Notes: generated by a model from the sequence alone, not told the origin. A stretch of DNA of 64,000 nucleotides from Rhizobium oryzihabitans (GCF_010669145.1 NZ_CP048635.1:434001-498000), one strand, 5' to 3'; positions 34,098-43,986 are shown, counted from the first letter of the stretch. Made by a program: numbers and translations.

Positions 34098-35471
34098 ATG
34101 TTAAGCAATTCACTGATCGAACTGGACCGCGCCCATCTGGTCCACCCCGTCTCTTCGTTCCGCGGCCATGAAAAGCTAGGCGTGCGGGTGCTGAAGTCGG
34201 CAAAGGGCGCCACCATCACCGATATGACCGGCCACCAGCTGATCGACGGTTTTGCCGGCCTCTGGTGCGTCAATGCCGGTTATGGTCATGACAGCATCGT
34301 CGAGGCGGCTGCAAAGCAGATGCGCGAATTGCCCTATGCCACCGCCTATTTCGACATTGGCAGCGAACCGGCCATTCGGCTGGCCTCCGAACTTGCCGAC
34401 CGTGCGCCCGGCGATCTAAACCACGTCTACTTCACGCTTGGTGGATCCGACGCGGTGGACAGCACCATCCGCTTCATCCGCTATTACTGGCACGCAAAGG
34501 GTGAGCCGCAGCGCGATCAGTTCATCTCCATCGAACAAGGGTACCACGGCTCCACCACAGCCGGCTCCGGCCTGACCGCCCTGCCCGCCTTCCATGCCGG
34601 GTTCGGCGTGCCTTACGACTGGCAGCACAAAATCCCGTCGCATTATGCCTATCGCAATCCGGTCGGCGACGATCCCGCCGCCATCATCGCCTCTTCGCTG
34701 CAAATCCTGAAAGACAAGATCGAGGCTATCGGGCCGGAGCGGGTCGCCGCCTTTTATGCCGAGCCCATTCAGGGTTCGGGCGGCGTTCTCGTACCGCCGA
34801 CTGGCTGGATCAAGGCCATCCGCGACCTTTGCAGTTCTTACGGCATTCTCTTCGTCGCCGACGAAGTGATTACCGGCTTCGGCCGCACAGGACCGTTGTT
34901 TGCCTGTGCCGACGAGGATATCGTGCCGGACTTCATCACCGCCGCCAAGGGCCTCACCTCCGGTTATGTGCCGATGGGCGCCGTCTTCATGGCCGATCAT
35001 GTTTATGATACAATAGCCGACTTTGCGGGCGATGCGGCTGTCGGGCATGGTTACACCTATTCCGCCCATCCCGTCAGCGCCGCGGTTGGCCTCGAAGTGC
35101 TGAAACTCTACGAAGGCGGGCTGCTGGAAAATGGCCGTCGCGCCGGTGCGCGGCTGATGGCCGGGCTGGAAGGATTGAGAAGCCACCCGCTGGTCGGCGA
35201 TGTTCGCGGCCGCGGCATGCTCGCTGCCATCGAGCTTGTGACCGACAAGGAAAAGAAGACCCCGCTGCCGGCTGCGGCAGTTCCGGCGCGCAAGGTGTTC
35301 GATCGCGCCTGGGAGAACGGTCTGATCGTGCGCGCCTTCGCCAACGGCACCCTCGGTTATGCGCCGCCGCTCTGCTGCACCGATGACGAGATCGACGCCA
35401 TTATCGAACGAACGCTGAAAACCCTCGACCAGACACTCGAGGACCCGGCTGTGCGGGCCGCCATGGCCTGA
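34098..35471 (+). CDS. Class III omega-aminotransferase (putrescine/beta-alanine-pyruvate type)
   Basis: 457 residues from the ATG at 34098 (CCGGAGAGA upstream). PLP features: GFAGLWCVNAGYGH near 48, TLGGSDAVDSTIRFIRYYW near 112 for cofactor phosphate, LFVADEVITGFGRTG near 251 with the aspartate, and the Schiff-base lysine in FITAAKGLTSGY near 281. The family transfers amino groups from omega-amino acids or diamines to pyruvate. The aldehyde product suits the dehydrogenases at 26707 and 29240. Confidence 0.9.
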   Translation: MLSNSLIELDRAHLVHPVSSFRGHEKLGVRVLKSAKGATITDMTGHQLIDGFAGLWCVNAGYGHDSIVEAAAKQMRELPYATAYFDIGSEPAIRLASELADRAPGDLNHVYFTLGGSDAVDSTIRFIRYYWHAKGEPQRDQFISIEQGYHGSTTAGSGLTALPAFHAGFGVPYDWQHKIPSHYAYRNPVGDDPAAIIASSLQILKDKIEAIGPERVAAFYAEPIQGSGGVLVPPTGWIKAIRDLCSSYGILFVADEVITGFGRTGPLFACADEDIVPDFITAAKGLTSGYVPMGAVFMADHVYDTIADFAGDAAVGHGYTYSAHPVSAAVGLEVLKLYEGGLLENGRRAGARLMAGLEGLRSHPLVGDVRGRGMLAAIELVTDKEKKTPLPAAAVPARKVFDRAWENGLIVRAFANGTLGYAPPLCCTDDEIDAIIERTLKTLDQTLEDPAVRAAMA

Positions 35472-35727
35472 GGCCACACGCGAATTGCGTTGCGACACCG
35501 TCTCGAAATGTCGCAACGCCATACATATTCGCAATATTCTGCCGAAGAGCCGATCCTTTTCGGCGAATCCGGCGTGCTGGAAGTGCCAAACTACCCTTGG
35601 AAAAAGCACCAAACGCCATGAAAACAGGCGTAATCAAGAAAGGGAACGGGGCAAGGATCCCGTCCGGGAACAGAATAAAATGCCGTAGCCTTCCCAAGAG
35701 GCCAGGGCGGCAGAGCGGAGACCGACA

Positions 35728-36441
35728 TTGCCCAAAAAACTGAACGACTTCAAATATATGAGCTTCGACGTTGTGGGAACTCTCATCGATTTCGAAGGCG
35801 GCCTTAAATCGACGCTGATCCAGATTGGCGCTGAAAACGGGGTCGAGGTGGACGGTGAAAAGGCACTCGGCCTTTACCGTGCGGCGCGTTACTCCGACGC
35901 AACCGACCTGTTTCCCGACGATCTCGTCCGCGTCTATCTGATCATCGCTCCGGAACTGGGCCTGCCGGGGGAGCGCGCCCTTGGCGAGCGCCTGCGCGAT
36001 GCTGCCCGGAACTGGAAGGGTTTCGAGGACAGCCGTGCGGCCATGGCCGAGCTTGCAAAGACGCACCGCCTCATCGCCATGACCAATGCCCAGCGCTGGG
36101 CCTTCGAATATTTCTCGAAAGAACTCGGCAGTCCTTTTCATGCCGCTTTCACCGCGGATGATACCGGCACGGAAAAGCCGGATCCCGCATTCTTCGAGAA
36201 GGTTTTCGCTTTCGTTGAAAGCGAAGGCGCATCGAAGGACGACATTCTGCACGTTGCGCAAAGCCAGTACCACGATATCGGCATTTCACGGAAACTCGGA
36301 ATGACCAATTGCTGGATCGAGCGACGCCACGCCCAGAAGGGATATGGCGGCACGATCGAGCCGGAAAACTTTACCGAACCGGACTATCACTTCACGTCCA
36401 TGGCCGGCCTTGCGGAGGCCGTGCGACAGGCGGGCGGCTGA
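35728..36441 (+). CDS. HAD hydrolase, haloacid dehalogenase-like (second copy)
   Basis: 237 residues with a TTG start preceded by CGGAG. Motif I reads FDVVGTLIDF, with Val in place of the Tyr of the haloacid dehalogenase FDxYGTL form; motif II is MTNAQR near 118 and EKPDPAFFEKVF near 150 provides the lysine. VAQSQYHDIGISRKLGM ends the core. It lies between the aminotransferase and peptide-transporter genes. The 256-base gap before it has no recognised feature. Substrate unknown. Confidence 0.8.
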   Translation: MPKKLNDFKYMSFDVVGTLIDFEGGLKSTLIQIGAENGVEVDGEKALGLYRAARYSDATDLFPDDLVRVYLIIAPELGLPGERALGERLRDAARNWKGFEDSRAAMAELAKTHRLIAMTNAQRWAFEYFSKELGSPFHAAFTADDTGTEKPDPAFFEKVFAFVESEGASKDDILHVAQSQYHDIGISRKLGMTNCWIERRHAQKGYGGTIEPENFTEPDYHFTSMAGLAEAVRQAGG

Positions 36442-36535
36442 ACCGCCTTTGCCGATGGCATGGCGCGAACTGGGACGCGACATGCCGGAAATCTTTGCAG
36501 ACGCCATTTCAACAAACATACAAAAGGGGAAGACC

Positions 36536-38146
36536 ATGAGTGACAGGATTACAAACTGGACCCGCTCTGACGATGCCGCCGTTGAACAGGCGATCCGTCG
36601 CGGCGCGACGCGGCGAGAGCTGCTTCACATGATGCTGGCCGGCGGCGTTGCGCTTTCCGCCGGTTCGGCCATTCTCGGCCGCGCCTCGCAGGCCGTGGCG
36701 GCCACCCCCGTTTCCGGCGGCACGCTGAAGGCGGCCGGCTGGTCCGCCTCCACGGCCGACACGCTCGACCCTGCAAAGGCGTCGCTTTCCACGGACTACG
36801 TGCGTTGCTGCGCACTCTACAACCGATTGAGCTTCCTTGATATTTCCGGCACTCCACAGATGGAGCTTGCCGAATCCATCGAAACGAAGGACGCCAAGAC
36901 CTGGACCGTAAAGCTGCGTTCCGGCGTCACGTTCCATGACGGCAAGGCGCTGACCGCAGACGACGTGGTCTATTCGCTGAAACGCCATCTCGATCCGGCC
37001 GTCGGTTCCAAGGTTGCCAAGATCGCCGCCCAGATGACCGGCTTCAAGGCCCTCGACAAGAGCACCGTCGAGATTACACTCGCAAATGCGAATGCCGACC
37101 TGCCGGCCATCCTCGCCTTGCACCACTTCATGATCGTCGCCGATGGCACCACGGATTTCTCCAAGGGCAACGGCACCGGCGCCTTCAAGCTTGAGAAATT
37201 CGAGCCGGGCGTACGTTCGGTCATGGCCAAGAATGCCAATTACTGGAAGTCCGGTGGCCCACACGTCGACAGCTTCGAGTTCTTCGCGATCGCCGAAGAC
37301 AATGCCCGCGTCAACGCACTCATTTCGGGCGATATCCACCTTGCGGCAGCCATCAATCCACGTTCGCTACGCCTGCTCGACAAGCAGGAGGGTATCGTTC
37401 TGTCCAAGGGCACGTCCGGCAACTATACCAACCTCAACATGCGGCTGGACCAGGCACCGGGCAACAATGCCGATTTCGTCGCCGGCATGAAGTCGATCGT
37501 CAATCGCGAGCAGATCGTCAAGGCGGCTCTGCGTGGTCTCGGTGAAGTCGGCAATGACCAGCCCGTGCCGCCGATGAGCCCCTACCACAATCCGGACCTG
37601 AAGCCGAAAGCCTTCGATCCCGACAAGGCGAAGTTCCACTTCGAAAAAGCGGGTCTCATCGGCCAGTCCATCCCGGTCATCACCTCGGATGCCGCAAACT
37701 CCGCCGTAGACATGGCGATGATCATCCAGGCGTCCGCCGCGGAAATCGGCGTCAAGCTGGATGTGCAGCGTGTTCCCTCCGATGGTTACTGGAGCAATTA
37801 CTGGCTGAAGGCGCCGGTTCACTTCGGCAACATCAACCCGCGCCCGACGCCGGACATTCTGTTCTCGCTGCTTTACGCCTCCGATGCGCCATGGAACGAA
37901 AGCCAGTACAAGTCGCCGAAGTTCGACAAGATGATGCTCGAAGCACGCGGCATGCTGGACATGGAAAAGCGCAAGCAGATCTACTTCGAGATGGAAACGA
38001 TGATCGCCGACGAAGCCGGCACCATCATTCCCGCCTATATTACCAATGTCGATGCCATCACCTCCAAGCTGAAGGGTCTGGAAGCCAATCCGCTCGGCGG
38101 CATGATGGGTTACGCCTTTGCTGAATACGTCTGGCTCGAAGCCTGA
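36536..38146 (+). CDS. Dipeptide/oligopeptide-type ABC substrate-binding protein (SBP_bac_5)
   Basis: 536 residues from the ATG at 36536 (AAAGGGGAAG upstream). A twin-arginine-like signal TRRELLHMMLAGGVALSAG at about 25-43 suggests Tat export. Family segments: SGGTLKAAGWSASTADTLDPAKAS near 60, LAESIETKDAKTWTVKLRSGVTFHDGKALTADDVVYSL near 105 and the C-terminal EMETMIADEAGTIIPAYI. The cargo could be peptides, amines or opines; the surrounding genes favour a nitrogenous compound. A hairpin after the gene probably raises its share of the operon message. Confidence 0.9.
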   Translation: MSDRITNWTRSDDAAVEQAIRRGATRRELLHMMLAGGVALSAGSAILGRASQAVAATPVSGGTLKAAGWSASTADTLDPAKASLSTDYVRCCALYNRLSFLDISGTPQMELAESIETKDAKTWTVKLRSGVTFHDGKALTADDVVYSLKRHLDPAVGSKVAKIAAQMTGFKALDKSTVEITLANANADLPAILALHHFMIVADGTTDFSKGNGTGAFKLEKFEPGVRSVMAKNANYWKSGGPHVDSFEFFAIAEDNARVNALISGDIHLAAAINPRSLRLLDKQEGIVLSKGTSGNYTNLNMRLDQAPGNNADFVAGMKSIVNREQIVKAALRGLGEVGNDQPVPPMSPYHNPDLKPKAFDPDKAKFHFEKAGLIGQSIPVITSDAANSAVDMAMIIQASAAEIGVKLDVQRVPSDGYWSNYWLKAPVHFGNINPRPTPDILFSLLYASDAPWNESQYKSPKFDKMMLEARGMLDMEKRKQIYFEMETMIADEAGTIIPAYITNVDAITSKLKGLEANPLGGMMGYAFAEYVWLEA

Positions 38147-38159
38147 TAGACCAAATGGG

Positions 38160-38183
38160 GCCGGGTGCTGAAAAGTACCCGGC
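38160..38183 (+). terminator. Hairpin after the binding-protein gene
   Basis: GCCGGGT and ACCCGGC form a stem around TGAAAA without a T-run. Such structures after binding-protein genes stabilise the upstream message or partly terminate. Confidence 0.5.
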
Positions 38184-38269
38184 AACGTTCCGCCAGTGCG
38201 GAAAGCCTAGCGCATCGGGCAGAAGATCATGTTCGATTTTCTTCTATAGCGATTCGTGGATTCAAAGAG

Positions 38270-38310
38270 TTAGAGCGTTTATGCGTCCTGTAGGATGCGA
38301 GGCGCTCTAA
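38270..38310. repeat. Palindromic intergenic element TTAGAGCG...CGCTCTAA
   Basis: Outer 8-bp arms TTAGAGCG/CGCTCTAA enclose an inner near-palindrome TGCGTCCT-GT-AGGATGC, giving one long hairpin just before the permease gene. It resembles palindromic spacer repeats of rhizobial genomes. It may affect expression of the transporter genes. Confidence 0.4.
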
Positions 38311-38338
38311 TGGCCAGGCAGGTCGCAGGAGCATGTGA

Positions 38339-39289
38339 ATGAACAGCCGGATATTGTCCCTTATTGCCAGGCGGCTGGTCGTCATGTTGACGACCCTGCT
38401 TATCGTGTCGTTTATCGTCTTTTCCGCCACCAGCCTGCTGCCCGGCGACACGGCGACGATCCTTCTCGGCCAGTCGGCGACGCCTGAAGCCGTCGCCGGT
38501 CTGCGCACCGCCATGCATCTTGATGACCCGGCCCTCCTGCGTTTCGTTCGCTGGCTTTTCGGCCTGCTGCAGGGCGAGCTCGGCACCTCCTACGCCAATA
38601 ATATGGCGATCGCCGACCTCATCGGCCCGCGTTTCGTCAACTCCATGAAGCTTGCCGGCATCACCACACTCATCGCCGTACCGCTGGCCCTGACGCTTGG
38701 CATCAGCTCCGCCATGCTGCGTGGGACGCTTTATGACCGCGCCGTCACGATCCTCACCATCGGCGTCATTTCCGTGCCGGAATTCATGATAGCGACGCTG
38801 GCCGTGTTGCTTTTCGCTGTCTATCTCAAATGGCTGCCGGCCCTGTCGCTCATCAGCGAGGTCCATAGCGTGTTCGATATGCTGCGCGTTTACGCCATGC
38901 CGGTCATCACCCTCACCTTCGTGGTGTCGGCGCAGATGATCCGCATGAGCCGCGCCGCCGTCATTGAGACGCTTGATACGCCCTATGTGGAAATGGCGCT
39001 TTTAAAGGGCGCACCGCGCATGCGGATCGTGCTGCGCCACGCGCTGCCCAATGCGCTCGGCCCGATCGTCAATGCGGTGGCATTGTCGCTCTCCTATCTC
39101 GTGGGCGGCGTCATCATCGTCGAGACCATCTTCAACTATCCGGGTATCGCCAAGCTGATGGTCGATGGTGTCGCGACGCGCGACCTGCCGCTGATCCAGA
39201 GCTGCGCGATGATTTTCTGCGTGGGTTATCTCCTCCTCATCACCACGGCTGATATCATCGCCATCATGTCCAATCCGAGGCTGCGCTGA
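38339..39289 (+). CDS. ABC transporter permease (DppB/OppB type)
   Basis: 316 residues with six membrane segments. N-terminal LSLIARRLVVMLTTLLIVSFIVF and TSLLPGDTATILLG are typical of DppB; the EAA loop is ETLDTPYVEMALLKGAPRMRIVLRHALPNALGPIVN near 220-255. The stop overlaps the next ATG by one base (TGATG). It forms half of the channel for the substrate bound by the preceding protein. Confidence 0.93.
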   Translation: MNSRILSLIARRLVVMLTTLLIVSFIVFSATSLLPGDTATILLGQSATPEAVAGLRTAMHLDDPALLRFVRWLFGLLQGELGTSYANNMAIADLIGPRFVNSMKLAGITTLIAVPLALTLGISSAMLRGTLYDRAVTILTIGVISVPEFMIATLAVLLFAVYLKWLPALSLISEVHSVFDMLRVYAMPVITLTFVVSAQMIRMSRAAVIETLDTPYVEMALLKGAPRMRIVLRHALPNALGPIVNAVALSLSYLVGGVIIVETIFNYPGIAKLMVDGVATRDLPLIQSCAMIFCVGYLLLITTADIIAIMSNPRLR

Positions 39290-40140
39290 TGGCCGATCAT
39301 ATCAACACAACTTCGGGGACTTCGCGTTTGGGTTACAGGATCAACGCAGTCGGTGTTTTCGGCTTTCTCGTCATTTTCCTCTGGGCGATGGTTGCGATAT
39401 TTGCGCCCTATCTCATCCCCCATCCGGTTGGTGAAATCGTCGATCTCGATTATTTCGGCCCCATGACCTCCAACCTCTGGCTCGGTTCCGATTATCTCGG
39501 CCGCGATGTCTTTTCCCGCATTCTCATGGGCGCACGTTTCACGGTTGGCATCTCGCTTGCGGCGGTCACGATCGCCTGCGTGTCCGGCGTCGTTCTCGGC
39601 ATGTGCGCCGCCGTCGTCGGCGGCTGGTTCGATGCGGCGCTCAGCCGTTTTCTCGATGCGGTGAACTCCATTCCGAGCAAGCTCTTCGGCCTTGTGGTGG
39701 TTGCCGCTGTCGGCTCGTCCATCCCGGTGCTGATCGTCACCCTGTCGGTGATCTATACGCCGGGCGCCTATCGTTTCGCCCGGGCGCTCGCGGTCAACAT
39801 CAATACCATGGACTTCGTCACCGTCGCCCGGGTGCGTGGCGAGAGCCTGCTCTATCTCATCGGCTCCGAAATCCTGCCGAACATCATCCGCCCCGTGCTT
39901 GCGGATCTTGGCGTGCGCTTCGTCTTCATCGTGCTGCTTCTGTCGGGCCTCTCCTTCCTCGGCCTCGGCCTGCAGCCGCCGAATGCCGACTGGGGCGCGC
40001 TGGTGCGTGAAAACATCGGCGGCCTGCCCTTTGCCGCGCCGGCAGTGATCTTCCCGTCGCTGGCGATTGCCAGCCTGACGATCAGCGTCAATCTGCTGAT
40101 CGACAATCTGCCGCAGAAAATCCGCGACAGGAGCCAGTAA
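39289..40140 (+). CDS. ABC transporter permease (DppC/OppC type)
   Basis: 283 residues with six membrane segments: GVFGFLVIFLWAMVAIFAPYLIP near 20, LWLGSDYLGRDVFSRILMGARFT near 63 (classic DppC motif), and EAA loop FVTVARVRGESLLYLIGSEILPNIIRPVL near 180. Its end overlaps the ATPase start (TAATG). Pairs with the upstream permease. Confidence 0.93.
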   Translation: MADHINTTSGTSRLGYRINAVGVFGFLVIFLWAMVAIFAPYLIPHPVGEIVDLDYFGPMTSNLWLGSDYLGRDVFSRILMGARFTVGISLAAVTIACVSGVVLGMCAAVVGGWFDAALSRFLDAVNSIPSKLFGLVVVAAVGSSIPVLIVTLSVIYTPGAYRFARALAVNINTMDFVTVARVRGESLLYLIGSEILPNIIRPVLADLGVRFVFIVLLLSGLSFLGLGLQPPNADWGALVRENIGGLPFAAPAVIFPSLAIASLTISVNLLIDNLPQKIRDRSQ

Positions 40141-41795
40141 TGACCAATCTCGTTGAAATCCGTGGACTGAAAGTCGAGGCGACCACCGATTCCGGCCGCC
40201 GCATCCAGATCATCAAGGGCGTCGATATCGATATAGCCGAAGGCGAGATCGTCGCACTGATCGGCGAAAGCGGCTCCGGCAAGACCACAATCGCGCTGAC
40301 ATTGATGGGTTATGCCCGTCCGGGCTGCCGCATTTCCGGCGGTAGCGTGACCGTGGCGGGTCGCGACATGGTGCAGCTTTCGGAAGCCGAACGCGCCAGA
40401 ATCCGCGGCACGAAAATCTCCTACGTCCCTCAGAGTGCGGCGGCCGCCTTCAACCCGGCGCAAAAGATCATCGATCAGGTCATTGAAGTCACCCGCATCC
40501 ATCATTTGATGCCGCCGCAGGAGGCACGCGTCAAAGCGGTAGAACTCTTCAAGGCCCTGTCGCTTCCCAATCCGGAAACCATCGGCGAGCGTTATCCGCA
40601 TCAGGTTTCCGGCGGTCAGCTGCAGCGTCTCTCCGCCGCCATGGCGCTGATCGGCAACCCGGAACTGGTGATCTTCGACGAACCGACCACGGCACTCGAC
40701 GTGACGACACAGATCGAGGTTCTGCGCGCTTTCAAATCGGCAATGCGCAAGGGTGGCATCGGCGGCGTTTATGTGTCCCACGATCTTGCCGTTGTCGCCC
40801 AGATCGCCGACCGGATCGTGGTGCTGAAAGGCGGCGAGGTTCAGGAAACCGGCACGACCACGGACATTCTGGAGAATGCGCAGCATCCTTATACGCGCGA
40901 GTTGCTGACCGCCTTTAACGACAAGGTGCGCGCGGTCGCGCCGCTCGCACAGAGCCAGGCGACACCGCTCCTCGATATCGAAAGTCTGATCGCCGGCTAC
41001 GGCACGAAAGGCGACGACCGGATGCCGCTGGTGCGTGCGGTCGATTCCGTCAGCCTTGCGGTTTATCCCGGCCGCAATCTTGGCATCATCGGCGAATCCG
41101 GCTGCGGAAAATCGACGCTGGCGCGCGCCATTGCCGGCATTCTGCCCGCCGCGAGCGGTCATGTCATCTTCGAAGGAAAGCAACTGGATGCCGATGCGCG
41201 CAGACGCACCAGCGATCAGCTGCGCCGCATGCAGATCGTTTTCCAATATGCCGATACCGCGCTTAACCCGTCAAAACCCATCGAGGACATTCTCGGCCGG
41301 CCGCTGACCTTCTATCATGGCATGCGAGGCAAGGCCCGCGACGTCCGGATCGACGAACTTCTGGATATGGTGAAGCTGCCGCGCTCGGTCCGCCACCGCC
41401 ACCCTTCCGGCCTGTCAGGCGGGCAGAAACAGCGCGTCAACTTCGCCCGCGCGCTGGCAGCCGAACCGTCGTTCATCATCTGCGATGAAATCACCTCGGC
41501 ACTGGATACGGTCGTCGCAGCCGCCATCATCGACCTGCTCGGTGAATTACAGCGGGAGCTCAACCTCTCCTATATTTTCATCAGCCACGATCTTTCGGTG
41601 GTGGAAACCATCTGCGACGAAATCGTTGTGATGTATGGCGGGCAGAAGGTGGAGCATCTGGCGACCGAAGCGATCAAATCACCGACGCATCCCTATTCGA
41701 AGCTCCTGTTTTCCTCGGTGCCGAAGCTCGACCCGAAATGGCTCGACAATCTCCAGCAGGATGCGGAACTGGTGCGGGCGTTTTCCAAGAGGTGA
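40140..41795 (+). CDS. Fused dipeptide-type ABC ATPase (DppD-DppF in one chain)
   Basis: 551 residues with two complete nucleotide-binding domains. First: Walker A GESGSGKTT near 40, signature VSGGQLQRLSAAMAL near 155, Walker B VIFDEPTTALD near 178. Second: GESGCGKST near 319, LSGGQKQRVNFARAL near 425, and FIICDEITSALD where the usual DEPTSALD proline is isoleucine. Each domain ends in the oligopeptide ATPase tail (HPYTRELL; HPYSKLLF). Last gene of the transporter operon; a paired-hairpin repeat follows. Confidence 0.93.
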   Translation: MTNLVEIRGLKVEATTDSGRRIQIIKGVDIDIAEGEIVALIGESGSGKTTIALTLMGYARPGCRISGGSVTVAGRDMVQLSEAERARIRGTKISYVPQSAAAAFNPAQKIIDQVIEVTRIHHLMPPQEARVKAVELFKALSLPNPETIGERYPHQVSGGQLQRLSAAMALIGNPELVIFDEPTTALDVTTQIEVLRAFKSAMRKGGIGGVYVSHDLAVVAQIADRIVVLKGGEVQETGTTTDILENAQHPYTRELLTAFNDKVRAVAPLAQSQATPLLDIESLIAGYGTKGDDRMPLVRAVDSVSLAVYPGRNLGIIGESGCGKSTLARAIAGILPAASGHVIFEGKQLDADARRRTSDQLRRMQIVFQYADTALNPSKPIEDILGRPLTFYHGMRGKARDVRIDELLDMVKLPRSVRHRHPSGLSGGQKQRVNFARALAAEPSFIICDEITSALDTVVAAAIIDLLGELQRELNLSYIFISHDLSVVETICDEIVVMYGGQKVEHLATEAIKSPTHPYSKLLFSSVPKLDPKWLDNLQQDAELVRAFSKR

Positions 41796-41843
41796 TAGGC
41801 CGGAAGCTGCCCGGATTACGACGTAAGCACGCCGCGAAAAACT

Positions 41844-41928
41844 TCGACGTCATCCTCGCCCTTGAAGCGAGGATCCATCCATCTCGACGGGCTATGGATC
41901 CTCGGGTCGAGCCCGAGGATGACGTCGA
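41844..41928. repeat. Paired-hairpin intergenic repeat, copy 3
   Basis: Hairpins ATCCTCGC/GCGAGGAT (41852-41874) and ATCCTCGGG/CCCGAGGAT (41898-41920), enclosed by TCGACGTC/GACGTCGA outer arms. The second hairpin has the same stem as copy 2. It lies between convergent genes and may serve as a bidirectional terminator. Confidence 0.65.
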
Positions 41929-41954
41929 GATTGGGGAAGAGACGCCCTTTTATT

Positions 41955-42431
41955 TCAAAGAGGAAACAGGCTCGTCAGTGGCATATGCGCTTTGATGATC
42001 GGTGATTTCAGCACCACGAAGCTGAAATATTTGTCTATGCCGACATCCATGTCCGTCAGGCGCTCCATGATCGACTGATATTCGACAATGCCGGACGTGA
42101 CGAATTTCAACAGATAATCGTAACCGCCGGAAACGAGATGGCATTCCACCACCTGGTCGATCTTTTCAACGACGCCGAGAAAGCGGGCAAAATCGATCTG
42201 GCGGTGGTTCTTGAGCGTGATTTCAGTGAAGACCGTCAGGGTCTGGCCGAGCTTGTTGATGTTGATCTGCGCCGAATAGCCTTCGATATACCCTTCGGCC
42301 TGAAGCTTCTTGACCCGCATCAGACAGGGGCTTGGCGAGAGATTGACAAGCTCCGCCAGTTCCACATTGGTGATGCGCCCGTTCTTCTGGAGCTCGTAGA
42401 GGATCTTGATATCGATCCGGTCAAGTTTCAT
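41955..42431 (-). CDS. Lrp/AsnC-family transcriptional regulator
   Basis: 158 residues from the ATG at 42431. The helix-turn-helix (LDRIDIKILYELQKNGRITNVELAELVNLSPSPCLMRVKKLQAEGYI) covers residues 3-50 and the RAM effector domain follows (VVECHLVSGGYDYLLKFVTSGIVEYQSIMERL). Such regulators sense amino acids. It is divergent from the DadA-like oxidase gene across 229 bases, so it is the likely local regulator of that oxidase, as BkdR- or PutR-type Lrp proteins are of their enzymes. Confidence 0.92.
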   Translation of the reverse strand: MKLDRIDIKILYELQKNGRITNVELAELVNLSPSPCLMRVKKLQAEGYIEGYSAQININKLGQTLTVFTEITLKNHRQIDFARFLGVVEKIDQVVECHLVSGGYDYLLKFVTSGIVEYQSIMERLTDMDVGIDKYFSFVVLKSPIIKAHMPLTSLFPL

Positions 42432-42660
42432 CACGTGAGGAACCCCTTTTTTGTTTTTTGAGCACACAGCATAAAATTCTGACGTGGCAATGGAAATCTT
42501 ATCACATGCGCAAGCCCTGTCGACGCGGGGATATTTTTTTCATCCAGCATAAAGAGTTGCAGACGTGGCCCTGAACAGCAGGAGATTCCGGCAATCGGCC
42601 CAGTCTGGCAGCGTTTACCCGGCGACCAAGGTAAATTAGTAGGAAGATAAGGAGCCCCAT

Positions 42661-43986
42661 ATGCCTGCGCCGCTGCAACAGATCACGACCTCGCCGGAAT
42701 TGCCGAAATCCGCGGACGCCGTCATTATCGGTGGCGGCATCGTCGGCGTTTTCGCTGCCTATTACCTCGCGCGGCGCGGCCTGAAAGTGGCTCTTGTCGA
42801 AAAAGGCCTTATTGGCGCGGAGCAATCCAGCCGTAACTGGGGTTGGTGCCGGCAGCAGAACCGCGACGCACGCGAATTGCCGATTTCGACGCAGAGCCTG
42901 ACGCTTTGGGATCAATTTGCTGCCGAAAGCGGTGAGGACACCGGTTTTCGCCGCTGCGGATTGTTTTACCTGAGCGACAACGAGGCCGAACTTGCGGGCT
43001 GGGCGCGCTGGCGCGATTTTGCCATCACCGCGGGCGTAACAACCCATATGCTGAGTACGGATGAGGCAAGCGAACGCGGACGCGCCACAGGCAAACGCTG
43101 GAAGGGCGGCGTCTTTTCGCCAACGGACGGCACGGCCGATCCTTCGATGGCGGCACCCGCCGTTGCGCGCGCCATCATGAAACTGGGTGGCACGGTGCAT
43201 CAGAATTGCGCGGCGCGCGGTCTGGAGACGGAAGGCGGCCGCGTCAGTGCCGTCATCACCGAAAAAGGCACCATCCGCACCAAAACCGCCATCATGTCCG
43301 GAGGTGCCTGGGCATCCTCTTTCTGCCGCCAGTTGGGCATTCGATTTCCGCAGGCCTCCGTGCGTTCCTCCATCCTATCGGTCACACCGGGTGCGGAAGA
43401 CCTGCCGGATGCGTTGCATACCACAGCCGTTTCGGCCACACGGCGTAAAAACGGCGGTTACACCCTTGCGATCAGCGGCCTTGGGCGCATCGACCCAACC
43501 GCACAGCAAATGCGATTCGCGCGCGAATTCGTGCCGATGTTCCTCAAGCGCTGGCGCAGCCTGCGTCCGGGCGGGCTGGAGGGTATCCGTGGCGGCCATG
43601 AAACGTTGAAACATTGGCGGCTCGATGCGCCGACGCCGATGGAACGAGTTCGCATTCTCGATCCGAAACCGAATGCCGCCGCCATCCAGGAGACCCACAA
43701 AAGGGCACTGGAACTCCTGCCCGCCCTTCGCAAAACCCAGATTTCCGCCGCCTGGGCCGGTTTCATCGACAGCACGCCGGATGGTGTGCCCGCCATCGGT
43801 GAGACCAGCGAATTGCCCGGCTTCATCCTCGCCGCCGGCTTCAGCGGACACGGTTTCGGCATCGGCCCGGGCGCTGGCCATCTGATCGCCGATATCGTCA
43901 CGGGTTCAAACCCGATCGTCGATCCTGCTCCCTATCACCCCAGCCGTTTCCTTGGTTCATCCTGGGGCAAGGTCGCGGATTTTTGA
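42661..43986 (+). CDS. FAD-dependent D-amino-acid/amine oxidase (DadA family)
   Basis: 441 residues with AAGGAG 8 bases before the ATG. FAD motif AVIIGGGIVGVFAAYYLARRGLKVALVEKGLIGAEQSSRNWGW near 20-62; C-terminal GFSGHGFGIGPGAGHLIADIV completes the cofactor site. SRNWGWCRQQNRD is typical of a rhizobial group of amino-acid oxidoreductases. It would deaminate an amino acid or opine. It stands alone on the plus strand opposite the Lrp gene. Confidence 0.87.
   Translation: MPAPLQQITTSPELPKSADAVIIGGGIVGVFAAYYLARRGLKVALVEKGLIGAEQSSRNWGWCRQQNRDARELPISTQSLTLWDQFAAESGEDTGFRRCGLFYLSDNEAELAGWARWRDFAITAGVTTHMLSTDEASERGRATGKRWKGGVFSPTDGTADPSMAAPAVARAIMKLGGTVHQNCAARGLETEGGRVSAVITEKGTIRTKTAIMSGGAWASSFCRQLGIRFPQASVRSSILSVTPGAEDLPDALHTTAVSATRRKNGGYTLAISGLGRIDPTAQQMRFAREFVPMFLKRWRSLRPGGLEGIRGGHETLKHWRLDAPTPMERVRILDPKPNAAAIQETHKRALELLPALRKTQISAAWAGFIDSTPDGVPAIGETSELPGFILAAGFSGHGFGIGPGAGHLIADIVTGSNPIVDPAPYHPSRFLGSSWGKVADF

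Noticed and set aside
39852..41246. A 464-codon minus-strand frame
   Set aside because: Antisense to the DppC-type permease and fused ATPase genes, which are certain; no domain or ribosome site.
18994..41928. Paired hairpins as CRISPR repeats or insertion-sequence ends
   Set aside because: They are isolated, have no spacer array, no cas or transposase gene, and no flanking target duplications that I could see.
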